Positions 1 to 7,537 of a stretch of DNA of 42,082 bases are shown one piece after another (within the stretch, counting starts at the first letter, position 1; each line of letters opens with the position of its first letter). Position numbers and translations under genes: made by a program. This DNA is from Bacillota bacterium. GTDB taxonomy: Bacteria; Bacillota; DTU030; DUMP01. The notes beneath the pieces are model-generated. The model had not been told where the DNA came from. It saw only the letters and a program-made list of their open reading frames with translations, and did not search any database. The stretch covers positions 1 to 42,082 of the forward strand of contig JASKLG010000006.1 of NCBI GenBank assembly GCA_030153805.1, read 5' to 3'.

Positions 1-216
1 CATGAGGCCCTATACAGGACTCCAAAAGGTGCTTACTTTCTCTACGGTGAAGGCGGTGCCAAGACCAAGTATGGCCGGCCTGTTGGCGGTGGCACTGTGA
101 GCGGCGGCAGCGACATAACCCCTCTCACCCCGGATGAGGCCCTAGGGTGGCTGGAGGAGCACGCGCCGGCGGAAGTTATTGAGCGAGAATTCCCTGACAA
201 GGTGGAGGAAGCATAA
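1..216 (+). CDS. Partial small protein of an integrated element (C-terminal end)
   Basis: Frame 1 is open from the window edge to a TAA and gives 71 residues beginning HEALYRTPKGAYFLYGEGGA and ending with an acidic tail. The aromatic/Gly motif FLYGEGGAKTKYGRP resembles short hypothetical proteins often found in phage and integrative elements, but I cannot assign a function. Its stop overlaps the integrase start by one base (TAATG), so the two are probably translationally coupled and belong to the same mobile element. The N-terminus lies outside the window. Confidence 0.6.
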   Translation, partial: HEALYRTPKGAYFLYGEGGAKTKYGRPVGGGTVSGGSDITPLTPDEALGWLEEHAPAEVIEREFPDKVEEA

Positions 217-1370
217 TGGGCAAGCGCGGAAATGGGGAAGGTAGTGTCTGGCAGCGGAAGAACGGCACCTGGGCAGGCCTGCTCACCGTTGGCAGGGATG
301 AGACGGGAAAGCTGAGGCGCATATCGTTCTCAGGAAAGAGCCAAAGGGAAGTGCTGCAAAAGATCGCTCAGGCACGGGCGGAAATGCGGCAGGGAATTTT
401 CGTAGAGCCGTCTAAGCTGACCGTTGGGGAATGGCTCGAAACATGGCTTCGGGAGTACAAAAGACCAGCGTTGCGGCAAGAGGTATACGAAAACTACGAA
501 ATGATCATCCGGGTGCACCTGAAGCCGACCTTGGGCGGCGTCCTCTTGCAGGCCCTGCGCCCCGAAATGGTGCAGCATTTGTATAACGAGAAAGCGGCAA
601 GTGGCCTTTCGCCGGCAACGGTGCGCAAAATTCACCAAGTGCTTCATGGAGCGTTAAAGCAGGCAGTAAGGAACCAACTGGTGGCGCGCAACGTTAGTGA
701 GGCTACCACCCTTCCCAAGCTCCGGCAAACGCGAGAGGTGCGGGCGCTTACCCTTGAGGAACAGGAAAGGTTTCTTAAGGCTCTAGAAGGCAACCGCTTA
801 GCAACGGCCTTTAAGGTGCTTCTCGGAACCGGCCTCCGGCGCGGCGAGCTTCTGGCCCTCACCTGGAGAGACGTTGACCTGGCCAACGCTACTCTGACCG
901 TGCGCCAATCCCTGGTGAGGGTGAAAGGCAAGCTGCTGCTTCAGGAGCCGAAGACAAAAACGAGCAGGAGAACTATTCCTCTCCCGGATGACTTAGTGGC
1001 CGAGTTGAAAGCGCATAAGGCACGCCAGAACCAGGAAAGATTAAAGGCCGGCCCGGCCTACGAAGACAATAATCTGGTATTCGCTAATGAGCTTGGGCAA
1101 CCCCTAGACCCTAGGAGCTTCAATCGTTGGTTTTACGAAATCAGGAACAAGGCCGGCCTGCCGAAAGACGTTAACCTGCATGCATTGAGGCATACCTACG
1201 CAACGAGGCTACTGGAGCGCGGAGTAAGCCTGAAGGTTATCCAGCGGCTTATGGGCCATAGCAAATTCGACGTGACGGCGGACATTTACTCGCACGTGGC
1301 CCCGGAGCTGGAGCGCCAAGCAGTAGCTATCCTGGATGATCTCTTCAAAAAGGCAAAGGCCTCTTCCTGA
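216..1370 (+). CDS. int: Tyrosine recombinase / integrase of a mobile element
   Basis: A 384-residue phage/ICE-type integrase. The N-terminus (about 1-55; GNGEGSVWQRKNGTWAG) looks like an AP2-like arm-binding domain. Residues about 65-170 fit the SAM-like core-binding domain, and the rest is the catalytic domain. Visible catalytic elements are the first Arg in TGLRRGELLALTW, a Lys in PKTKTS, the HALRH box, MGHS, and the nucleophilic Tyr in ADIYSHV. It starts one base inside the stop of the upstream small gene. It reads towards the 3' end of a tRNA-Val gene about 160 bp downstream, the classic arrangement for an element inserted in a tRNA 3' end. The element would extend left out of the window. 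Family call is firm; the identity of the element is unknown. Confidence 0.95.
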   Translation: MGKRGNGEGSVWQRKNGTWAGLLTVGRDETGKLRRISFSGKSQREVLQKIAQARAEMRQGIFVEPSKLTVGEWLETWLREYKRPALRQEVYENYEMIIRVHLKPTLGGVLLQALRPEMVQHLYNEKAASGLSPATVRKIHQVLHGALKQAVRNQLVARNVSEATTLPKLRQTREVRALTLEEQERFLKALEGNRLATAFKVLLGTGLRRGELLALTWRDVDLANATLTVRQSLVRVKGKLLLQEPKTKTSRRTIPLPDDLVAELKAHKARQNQERLKAGPAYEDNNLVFANELGQPLDPRSFNRWFYEIRNKAGLPKDVNLHALRHTYATRLLERGVSLKVIQRLMGHSKFDVTADIYSHVAPELERQAVAILDDLFKKAKASS

Positions 1371-1382
1371 CGAAAGAGGCCT
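1357..1382 (+). terminator. Hairpin overlapping the integrase stop codon
   Basis: A perfect 9-bp inverted repeat (AGGCCTCTT / AAGAGGCCT) with an 8-nt loop spans the end of the integrase gene. It lacks a strong T-tract, so alone it is a weak terminator, but it is followed by a second hairpin with T-runs. Confidence 0.4.
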
Positions 1383-1394
1383 CACCCAAATGCC

Positions 1395-1440
1395 GGCCGT
1401 CGGGAACTGGCCCTTCCTGACGGCCCCCAATTTTGCTTTT
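1395..1440 (+). terminator. Rho-independent terminator after the integrase
   Basis: GGCCGTC pairs with GACGGCC (extendable by a GU and a GC pair) and is followed by a T-rich stretch (AATTTTGCTTTTT) on the plus strand. Confidence 0.55.
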
Positions 1441-1458
1441 TAACCCCAGGGGAAACCT

Positions 1459-1479
1459 GGTTGCAGCACGGTTGCAGCA
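1459..1479. repeat. Tandem direct repeat GGTTGCAGCA, 11-bp period
   Basis: GGTTGCAGCA occurs twice with an 11-bp period between the integrase and the tRNA-Val 3' end. Position and period suit arm-type integrase binding sites. That role is an inference. Confidence 0.5.
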
Positions 1480-1527
1480 AAATGGCAAACCTTTACCAGG
1501 CCCGAACCCTGGAGGCCTTGTCGTAGC

Positions 1528-1602
1528 TGGTGCGCACTAGAGGGATCGAACCTCTGGCCCCCTCCGCGTCAAGGAGGTGCTCTCCCGCTGAGCTAAGTGC
1601 GC
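1528..1602 (-). tRNA. tRNA-Val (anticodon GAC)
   Basis: The reverse complement folds as a full cloverleaf: acceptor GCGCACU/AGUGCGC (7 perfect pairs), D-arm GCUC/GAGC, anticodon stem CCUCC/GGAGG with loop UUGACGC (anticodon GAC, valine), T-arm AGAGG/CCUCU with UUCGAUC loop, discriminator A and encoded CCA. It is 75 nt long. Its 3' end faces the integrase, so the T-arm/CCA region is the probable integration core, retained as an intact tRNA. Confidence 0.95.
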
Positions 1603-1615
1603 CGATCACGCCTTT

Positions 1616-1644
1616 ATTATAAGATCTTCCCTAACAAAAGTCAA
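1616..1644 (-). promoter_or_regulatory. Sigma-A promoter of tRNA-Val
   Basis: On the minus strand TTGACT is followed by a 17-nt spacer and a perfect TATAAT, ending 13 nt before the first tRNA base. Confidence 0.75.
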
Positions 1645-1651
1645 GGGAAAC

Positions 1652-2242
1652 TCATGCGTTTCTCTTGTCCGCTTCTGAGAGCAAACCGGCAATGCTTGTC
1701 ATTACGCGCTGAGAAAGGATGCGGATACTCGCTCGATCTTTAGGATTGAGGTCGCTGGTATCCACCGGCGGCCCAAAAATCACCTTGATTGGCCCCGAGC
1801 CCTGCATACCGCAAATCCCCGCCGGTACCACAGGTGCCCCCGAACGCAAAGCTAAGACTGCCGCACCTTCTTCAGCCGGTCCGAGTTCACCAGTCTTACT
1901 ACGTGTTCCTTCAGGGAAAATGCCGAGCACGTTACCGGATGCCAAAACCTCCAGCGCGCGTTTGAAGGCTCGCCGGTCGGGTGTACCGCGCTTGACAGGA
2001 AAGGCTCCCAGCCCCTTCAGGAGCCGTCCGAACAACGGAATTTGAAAAAGCTCATCTTTGGCCATGAAATAAACGCGGCGGGGCGAAGCCACTCCGAGTG
2101 CCGGTGGATCCAAATAGCTGGCGTGGTTGGCGACAAGAACCACCGGACCTTGTTCGGGAAAATGTTCTTGTCCGGTAACCTGAAAGCCCCGTGTTAGCTT
2201 AAAAAACATGTAGCAACAAAACTTGGCCAGCGTATATAACAG
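1652..2242 (-). CDS. plsC: 1-acyl-sn-glycerol-3-phosphate acyltransferase (PlsC family)
   Basis: Transfers an acyl chain to lysophosphatidate to make phosphatidate at the inner membrane face. The HX4D box is NHASYLDPP and the acyl-acceptor motif is FPEGTRSKTG. The ORF track starts at an ATG (2209), which has no ribosome site. The frame is open upstream, and AGAGGGGAG lies 7 nt before an in-frame CTG at 2242. Starting there adds a hydrophobic N-terminus (LYTLAKFCCYMFFKL) of the kind PlsC proteins usually have. I favour this non-ATG start, but ATG 2209 cannot be excluded. It is the last gene of the cmk operon, 34 bp after cmk. Confidence 0.9.
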   Translation of the reverse strand: MLYTLAKFCCYMFFKLTRGFQVTGQEHFPEQGPVVLVANHASYLDPPALGVASPRRVYFMAKDELFQIPLFGRLLKGLGAFPVKRGTPDRRAFKRALEVLASGNVLGIFPEGTRSKTGELGPAEEGAAVLALRSGAPVVPAGICGMQGSGPIKVIFGPPVDTSDLNPKDRASIRILSQRVMTSIAGLLSEADKRNA

Positions 2243-2276
2243 CTTGCTTCTCCCCTCTCGCCAGGTTTGGCGGGCC

Positions 2277-2960
2277 TTAAGAAGGGCTTCCGGCGCGCTC
2301 GCGCACCAGTGCTACAATCCGCGCAGTAACTTCTTCGGGAGAAAGATGGCTGGTATCGAGAACCACAGCATCCGGAGCCGGCTTTAGCGGTGCCAGTGCT
2401 CGTCCGGTATCCTCTTGGTCCCGCCGCAGCACTTCTTCTCGCAGCTCGCTCTCCGACAAAGCAAAGCCTCGTTCCCTTAACTCCTTCAAGCGCCTGCGCG
2501 TTCGTTCCTCTAACGACGCAGTAAGAAACACTTTGACTTCGGCCTGCGGCAGGACTACCGTTCCAATATCGCGCCCATCCATCACTACGCCGCCCGAAGC
2601 ACCGAGCTCCTGCTGCCTGCGGGTGAGAACCTGCCGCACGCCGTAAACCTTAGCCACCTGCGACACGGCCCCATTTATTTCGGGCGAACGTATTGCTTGG
2701 GTAACCTCTTCCCCATCGAGGAACACAGCTTGTCCCCCGTCAGGCATGGACTTCAATTCGATTCTAACAGCTGCAGCCAGCTGAGCGAGTGCTTCTTCAT
2801 CTCCCAAAGAGACTCCTCTACGCAGTGCTGCAAGGGTAACTGCCCTGTACATCGCTCCGGTATCGACATACAGATACCCGAGTGCTTGAGCCACCAGGCG
2901 CGCCACCGTGCTCTTGCCTGAACCAGCCGGACCATCAATGGCAATCTGCAGTTTTTTCAT
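2277..2960 (-). CDS. cmk: Cytidylate kinase
   Basis: Phosphorylates CMP/dCMP with ATP in the cytosol. The P-loop GPAGSGKSTVA is at the N-terminus, followed by YVDTGAMYRA, MDGRDIGTVVLP and the Arg-rich lid (RRRLKELRERG), and the total length suits Cmk. The annotated ORF begins at ATG 2969, but AAAGGAG abuts that codon. The ATG three codons later (2960) is spaced 9 nt from it and is the likelier start. It lies between aroH and plsC, a common arrangement in Clostridia. Confidence 0.95.
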   Translation of the reverse strand: MKKLQIAIDGPAGSGKSTVARLVAQALGYLYVDTGAMYRAVTLAALRRGVSLGDEEALAQLAAAVRIELKSMPDGGQAVFLDGEEVTQAIRSPEINGAVSQVAKVYGVRQVLTRRQQELGASGGVVMDGRDIGTVVLPQAEVKVFLTASLEERTRRRLKELRERGFALSESELREEVLRRDQEDTGRALAPLKPAPDAVVLDTSHLSPEEVTARIVALVRERAGSPS

Positions 2961-2974
2961 TTTCGCCATCTCCT

Positions 2975-3337
2975 TTAACCCCTGAGGTCCGGGCGCAGCA
3001 CCCAGGCGTCGTTGAGGTATACGAATTCAAACTGGTTTTGAGGCCGTTCGCTGTTAACTAGAAGTAGGACCCTTATGCACCGGGGAAGGCTACCGGGAAC
3101 GGGGACTTCCCGGCAACAAAACAGGGGCACCTCCTGCCACCCAAGGGCCCTGGCAGCTGCAGCAGGAAAAGCCGCATCGAGGTCTTCCGTAAGGCTAAAA
3201 ATAGCCGCGGCAATATCCTGGACCGCTATGCGGTTGCGCGCAGTAAGCTCCCTTAATAGTTCTTCCGTTGCCTTAAGGATCGCTTCGGCGCTGTTTTCCT
3301 CGCATGTGGTTGCACCCCGGACGCCTCGTACTGGCAT
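2975..3337 (-). CDS. aroH: Chorismate mutase, AroH class
   Basis: Converts chorismate to prephenate for Phe/Tyr synthesis. The protein is about 120 residues, begins MPVRGVRGATTCEENSAEAI, contains IRVLLLVN, and ends YLNDAWVLRPDL, all typical of the monofunctional trimeric AroH fold rather than the AroQ helical type. ATG 3346 touches the upstream GAGAAGGG; the ATG at 3337 has proper spacing and matches the usual N-terminus. It sits 1 bp after rluB and 14 bp before cmk, so it is clearly in one operon. Confidence 0.93.
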   Translation of the reverse strand: MPVRGVRGATTCEENSAEAILKATEELLRELTARNRIAVQDIAAAIFSLTEDLDAAFPAAAARALGWQEVPLFCCREVPVPGSLPRCIRVLLLVNSERPQNQFEFVYLNDAWVLRPDLRG

Positions 3338-3338
3338 G

Positions 3339-4136
3339 TTATTCATCCCTTCTCGTTTTGCGTCTTAACCTTTTTTCCTTCGCAGCAGCATCCCGACCGG
3401 CAGGCGGGAAGGTAAACGCCTTATCCTTAGCCGCCCGGTAAAGAGCTGCGACCTCTTGAGGTGTCAAGGGACGGGCATGTCCTGCCGGCAGGTTCCCGAG
3501 CTTAAGCGGTCCCAGGCGCCGGCGGATTAAACGCTCTACCTCAAATCCCAATGAACCAAATAGGCGCCTGACTTCCCGCTTGCGCCCTTCAAGCATGGTA
3601 ACCGAAAGCCTTGCCCCCTTCTGCCAGGTTCCAAGCACTTCAACTTTCGCAGGCCGGGCCGGCCCGTCTTCCAAGAGCACCCCGTGCTTTAACACTTCCA
3701 GGTCCTCAGGCGCCAGGTATCCACGCACCCAAACTTCATAAACCTTCTCTACCCCAAAACGCGGATGGGTCAACAGATACGCCAATTCGCCGTCGTTGGT
3801 CAAGAGGAGGAGTCCTTCGCTGTCTAAGTCAAGACGCCCGACAGGGAAGAGACGTGTTCGGGCAGGTAAGAGGTCGATAACTGTCGGGCGTCCTTGAGGA
3901 TCACGCACCGTTGTAATGTAACCGCGCGGCTTGTGTAAAAGGTAATATACCCGATGGGGAGAAGGAAGCTCCCGTCCATCGACGGTAATGGTGTCTCTTT
4001 CCGGATCCGCCTTGGTGCCGAGTTCCGTAACCACCCGGCCGTTGACCTGCACTCGTCCTTGAACGATGAGCTGTTCCGCCTGCCGCCGCGAGGCCAGGCC
4101 TGCTCGGGCGATGATTTTTTGCAGGCGCTCTTCCAC
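3339..4136 (-). CDS. rluB: Large-subunit rRNA pseudouridine synthase, RluB/RsuA family
   Basis: 265 residues. An N-terminal S4 RNA-binding domain (ERLQKIIARAGLASRRQAEQ) is followed by a catalytic domain with HKPRGYITT and the catalytic-Asp motif PVGRLDLDSEGLLLLTNDG. KREVRRLF and RLGPLKLGNLPAG complete the family signature. The C-terminus is a basic tail. Start is GTG behind GGAGGGAAGGTT. First of the rluB-aroH-cmk-plsC run; RluB modifies 23S rRNA near the peptidyl-transferase centre. Confidence 0.93.
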   Translation of the reverse strand: MEERLQKIIARAGLASRRQAEQLIVQGRVQVNGRVVTELGTKADPERDTITVDGRELPSPHRVYYLLHKPRGYITTVRDPQGRPTVIDLLPARTRLFPVGRLDLDSEGLLLLTNDGELAYLLTHPRFGVEKVYEVWVRGYLAPEDLEVLKHGVLLEDGPARPAKVEVLGTWQKGARLSVTMLEGRKREVRRLFGSLGFEVERLIRRRLGPLKLGNLPAGHARPLTPQEVAALYRAAKDKAFTFPPAGRDAAAKEKRLRRKTRRDE

Positions 4137-4160
4137 AACCTTCCCTCCACTAAGAAGTCC

Positions 4161-5444
4161 TCACGTCACCACTGGCCGGGCATAAACACCTTCCAAACCC
4201 GCCTCGCGAACCCGCCGGCGGATTTCATTTTCATCGGTGCTGTACAAGTTCTTTTCGCGCATCACCTGGAAAAATCCTGCTCCAGAGAAGGTGTAACTGT
4301 TGCGTCCGGCACGGCCTTCCGCTAAGTCGGTGGTAATTTGGGCTATAATTTCTCCTATCGCCAGCGTGCGCGGTAAGACTAAGAGTTCCCGGCCAACTGC
4401 TGTCCGTACGGCGTTATGACCGGCCAAGAGGCCCGTGGCGATGGCTTCGGTGTGTCCCACTGCCGGCCCTTGTTTTTCACCAGCTACAAAGACGTTGGCC
4501 AAAGCTTCTGCCTTAAGGGAGTTGTCTCGAAAAGCCATGGCTAAGAGCCGCATAGAATTGCCTTTCCCGCCAGCATACGGGTCGGTAAAGCGCGCCTTTT
4601 CCAGGCCGGGCAAGCGGCGCAGTTGCTCTAAGGGGAAGAAGGGAACCATGAGTTTAGCATGGCCTGTATCGAGGAGGATAATGTTTTCGGCAAAAGCTGC
4701 CAGGGCGTACTGCTGGCATACCTTGAGATGGAGTTTTTGCGGCTGAATCAGGTCGGCCGGGAGCGGTAGTACCACTTTCCCTTTTTCTTCGAGTTCTCGC
4801 CGTAGGACCGGATCGAGTGATTCTTTCAAGATCTTGCACGAACCACTCATGGCGCCGTATGTTCCGTCCGGCTTCACCAAAGCATATTCCCTGCCGCCGG
4901 CCAGCGCCACGAGCGATGCGCGCGGTCCGAAGGCCGGGCATCGCTGAACGCACATGACGCAACCATGGCCGTAGCGCAGGCAGTTTCCTATTGGGCCCGT
5001 AGTTCCCGTGGCGTCAACAAAGGCGTCGCCTGCGACCCTTTCACCCTCTTCCAAGATCACGGCTCGTACCCGGCCTCCCTCTTTATCCACCGCTACTACA
5101 CGGCTAAGGGTACGGATCCCTATTCCTTTAGCTAGAAGTAGCTGCCTGATTACCGGTTCTACTTGTGCCACGTCGTAAAGTGAGGCATGGGCGTGGCCGG
5201 GAAAATTTAGGTCACGGTGGCGATAGATGCCTACTAAAGCTTCAAAAATGGCCTCACCGCCTAAAGCACAGGCTTCCAGCGTGGCCGTGTACCGCCCGTT
5301 ATTCATCATGATCCCGCCGACTAGTCCGGCTCCCAGTAACATATCCGTTCGTTCAATCAGAGTCACCTCCGCTCCTGCCTGTCGTGCCGCTATGGCCGCA
5401 GCACACCCTGCCCATCCCCCGCCGACCACGATGACCTTGACCAC
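4161..5444 (-). CDS. FAD-dependent oxidoreductase of unknown substrate
   Basis: 427 residues with an N-terminal Rossmann FAD-binding motif (VIVVGGGWAGCAAAIAARQA), a second FAD-contacting motif (FVDATGTTG) and a C-terminal segment NVFVAGEKQGPAVGHTEAI that closes the FAD site. It resembles the FAD_oxidored family. A Cys cluster, YGHGCVMCVQRCPAF, follows the ATG motif and could hold an iron-sulfur centre or redox disulfide. It begins 4 bp after the PyrK-like flavoprotein gene, so the two are almost certainly a functional pair in which the neighbour feeds or accepts electrons. Start is GTG after GAGGAGGTAGCCTC. Substrate not recognised. Confidence 0.8.
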   Translation of the reverse strand: MVKVIVVGGGWAGCAAAIAARQAGAEVTLIERTDMLLGAGLVGGIMMNNGRYTATLEACALGGEAIFEALVGIYRHRDLNFPGHAHASLYDVAQVEPVIRQLLLAKGIGIRTLSRVVAVDKEGGRVRAVILEEGERVAGDAFVDATGTTGPIGNCLRYGHGCVMCVQRCPAFGPRASLVALAGGREYALVKPDGTYGAMSGSCKILKESLDPVLRRELEEKGKVVLPLPADLIQPQKLHLKVCQQYALAAFAENIILLDTGHAKLMVPFFPLEQLRRLPGLEKARFTDPYAGGKGNSMRLLAMAFRDNSLKAEALANVFVAGEKQGPAVGHTEAIATGLLAGHNAVRTAVGRELLVLPRTLAIGEIIAQITTDLAEGRAGRNSYTFSGAGFFQVMREKNLYSTDENEIRRRVREAGLEGVYARPVVT

Positions 5445-5448
5445 GAGG

Positions 5449-6396
5449 CTACCTCCTCTCCACTCGAAACTGCGCCTTGCAGCGCGGAACGCGCCGTCCT
5501 TCAGCCGTAACGGTTATGCAACTTCCACAGAGCCCTTCACCGCAGCAAAGAACGGCGTTTTGTGATACCGCCAGTTCTATGCCTGCACCTGTCTTAGCTA
5601 CGAGGTTCGCAACTTCCCGGTGCAAGGTATCAGGTCCGGCGCTGAAGACTACGCTGGGTTTTTCTTGCAGCCATTTGCTCACGAGCGGCAGGCCCTCCCT
5701 ACGCAGGCTTTTGACCTCTTTCACCTCCACACCCAATGCCTGCAGGCTCTCCGCGGCGTAGTTGAATCCTGCCCGGCCGGGCGCCAGGCAGGCCTGCACT
5801 CGATTGCCGCCGCGCAGGAGTTGACGAGCTACCAGGACTGTAGCCGACTGTCCCACACCCCCAGCAACCAACACCGCCTTTCCTCCGTTTGTTCTCTTAA
5901 GTGCGGCCAGTCCTTGAACTCCATTGTAACACGGGCCTTTGGCTATAAGGCAGGAAGTTGCCGAGGCCAGAGCAAGCAACCGCGTCTTGGGACCGTCTAC
6001 ATATAAAACTACCTCCGCACCCTCCTCTCTAATTTCAAACACGCTTACAGGAACGGCTGCAGCAGGCGGCATATCCGCGGGACGCAAAAACAAGAAAGCC
6101 CCCGGGTTGCTGAGCTCCCTAATCCAAGTAGCTGGGAGGGTCAACAGCAAACGCACAAGATTGGACCCAAGTTCTTCTCGCATTACCTTGACTTCTACCT
6201 CGCGCCGTATTGTTATATTACCCCTGGACCAGAGGTAATGTAGATAACTGCAGGTACCACTCCATGAACAAGTGCAAAACTCCCGCCCTCTCAGTAACGA
6301 ACAGACGAAACATTCGCCGCTCACCGCCAGGTAACATGGACAGTATTCGCTTCCGGCATCTACGCACGTCAGAGACCATTCTGCCACCTGCTCCAT
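5449..6396 (-). CDS. PyrK-like FAD/[2Fe-2S] electron-transfer protein with Cys-rich N-terminal domain
   Basis: About 315 residues from ATG 6396, which follows AGGGAGGGGCGAGG; the ORF track start at 6462 has no ribosome site. Residues about 8-50 hold eight Cys in roughly 40 positions (CVDAGSEYCPC, GECFVC, FCTC, TC), enough for two clusters. The middle is a ferredoxin-reductase-like FAD/NAD module. The C-terminus LCCGEGLCGSC...RC has the C-x4-C-x2-C-x12-C spacing of the [2Fe-2S] domain of dihydroorotate dehydrogenase electron-transfer subunits. No pyrD is nearby, so it probably serves the adjacent FAD oxidoreductase. First gene of the run towards plsC. Confidence 0.8.
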   Translation of the reverse strand: MEQVAEWSLTCVDAGSEYCPCYLAVSGECFVCSLLRGREFCTCSWSGTCSYLHYLWSRGNITIRREVEVKVMREELGSNLVRLLLTLPATWIRELSNPGAFLFLRPADMPPAAAVPVSVFEIREEGAEVVLYVDGPKTRLLALASATSCLIAKGPCYNGVQGLAALKRTNGGKAVLVAGGVGQSATVLVARQLLRGGNRVQACLAPGRAGFNYAAESLQALGVEVKEVKSLRREGLPLVSKWLQEKPSVVFSAGPDTLHREVANLVAKTGAGIELAVSQNAVLCCGEGLCGSCITVTAEGRRVPRCKAQFRVERR

Positions 6397-6493
6397 CCTC
6401 GCCCCTCCCTTGTTGCTTTCTCTTACGCTATGAAAAACGGGGGAAGATGGTGCCTTCCGCACACCTCTTAAGGGAAGCGAATACTATAGCAAG

Positions 6494-6507
6494 CAACGAA
6501 ATCGTTG
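6494..6507. promoter_or_regulatory. Palindrome in a divergent intergenic region
   Basis: CAACGA-AA-TCGTTG is a 6+6 inverted repeat between the divergent PyrK-like gene and the hypothetical gene at 6529, 7 bp before the latter's ribosome site. It could be an operator. No regulator gene is adjacent. Confidence 0.3.
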
Positions 6508-6528
6508 TTCGAGCAGGAGGTGACAACC

Positions 6529-6993
6529 TTGCAACTTGGTATCGAACTCATTACCCTAGCCCCGCTCATGCTGGCGGCATCGAGCTGGTTTGAGCTTCTT
6601 TTAAGCGCAGGGCACAGGGTGATACCCGAATCTTTCGGCAAAGATGAGTACATTTACCCGGTATATCTTGATTCCGAGGCCCGCATCGCTGCCACCGGGC
6701 GCAAATGCCTCTTCTTGAACCACCAGAATTTGAACGGATACCAGACGGGGCCGGCAGAATTGGTGCAAGTCCAACCCGTGGAGCCGAACACCCACCTATT
6801 CCTGTTCCTCTCTAGTTCACTATCTCTGACGCGCAGCCGGTTGGCAGAGGAATTTGCTCTCAGCATCGTCACTGCCTGTGCCCAGAGCCGCGTTCCTCTT
6901 GTTGAAAACGCCATCGAATCCAGCGGCAGCGGGAAATTTGTTATCGATCTCTCGGCTTTGCCGGCGAGTGCTGTTCTCGCTTCCTCATTTTGA
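6529..6993 (+). CDS. Hypothetical protein, unrecognised
   Basis: The real start is a TTG at 6529, preceded by AGGAGGT with 7-nt spacing; the track start at 6505 lies upstream of that site. The 154-residue product begins MQLGIELITLAPLMLAASSW, a hydrophobic stretch that is either a short membrane segment or a buried helix. No conserved catalytic motif is evident. It is one of few plus-strand genes in the left half. It is divergent from the flavoprotein pair and convergent with spmB, only 8 bp away. Good ribosome site and normal composition make it a real gene; function unknown. Confidence 0.6.
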   Translation: MQLGIELITLAPLMLAASSWFELLLSAGHRVIPESFGKDEYIYPVYLDSEARIAATGRKCLFLNHQNLNGYQTGPAELVQVQPVEPNTHLFLFLSSSLSLTRSRLAEEFALSIVTACAQSRVPLVENAIESSGSGKFVIDLSALPASAVLASSF

Positions 6994-7001
6994 TTGCTTC
7001 T

Positions 7002-7535
7002 TTAACCCCAAAGAAGGTGGGAGAGTAGTAAAGCTGTTCCGATTCCTGCTGCATCGGCCAGGAGCCCTACGGCCAGGGCATAACGTGTGTGTTTTACCCC
7101 TACGGATCCGAAATAAACGGTGAGGATATACAAAGTGGTGTCGGTAGCTCCCTGCATGGTTGAGGCCGTGCGGCCTATGAAGGAGTCCGGACCGTAGCTC
7201 TGCAAAGCATCGACCATCAGGGCGAAGGAAGCGCTTCCGGAAAGGGGGCGGGTTAAAGCCAACGGGAGGAGTTCCGCAGGCAGACCAAAGCCGGTAAGTG
7301 GAGCCCTTAACGGTGTAAGGATAAGATCGAGTAACCCGGAAGCCCTCAGGGCCCCGATGGCGGCCAGCATCCCAACCAGGTAAGGAATAAGGCGTACGGC
7401 AATCTCAAAACCTTCTTTAGCTCCGGCGAGGAACGTTTCGTATACCCTCACGCCCCGCCGCCAGGCGACAGCCAGCACGAAGAAAATGAACAGCGGGACG
7501 GCGGCATTGCTCGCCTCAATAAGGTAATCCGCCAT
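7002..7535 (-). CDS. spmB: Spore maturation protein B
   Basis: About 177 residues from ATG 7535 (GGGGGAT before it); the longer ORF in the track reads back into spmA. It begins MADYLIEASNAAVPLFIFFV and is a nucleoside-recognition (gate) domain membrane protein with several hydrophobic helices and the conserved run LIPYLVGMLAAIGALRASG. SpmB acts with SpmA in spore core dehydration and heat resistance. Its start overlaps the end of spmA, so the two are translationally coupled. Convergent with the hypothetical gene at 6529. Confidence 0.92.
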   Translation of the reverse strand: MADYLIEASNAAVPLFIFFVLAVAWRRGVRVYETFLAGAKEGFEIAVRLIPYLVGMLAAIGALRASGLLDLILTPLRAPLTGFGLPAELLPLALTRPLSGSASFALMVDALQSYGPDSFIGRTASTMQGATDTTLYILTVYFGSVGVKHTRYALAVGLLADAAGIGTALLLSHLLWG

Positions 7536-7537
7536 TT

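Noticed and set aside
330-931. Long minus-strand ORFs across the integrase, and other opposite-strand ORFs in the track
   Set aside because: They are shadows of high-GC coding genes, lack ribosome sites and have no family-like motifs.
6470-6490. Sigma-G-like AATACTA upstream of the hypothetical gene at 6529
   Set aside because: The -10 has an A in place of C, and no GHATR element occurs at 17-18 nt.
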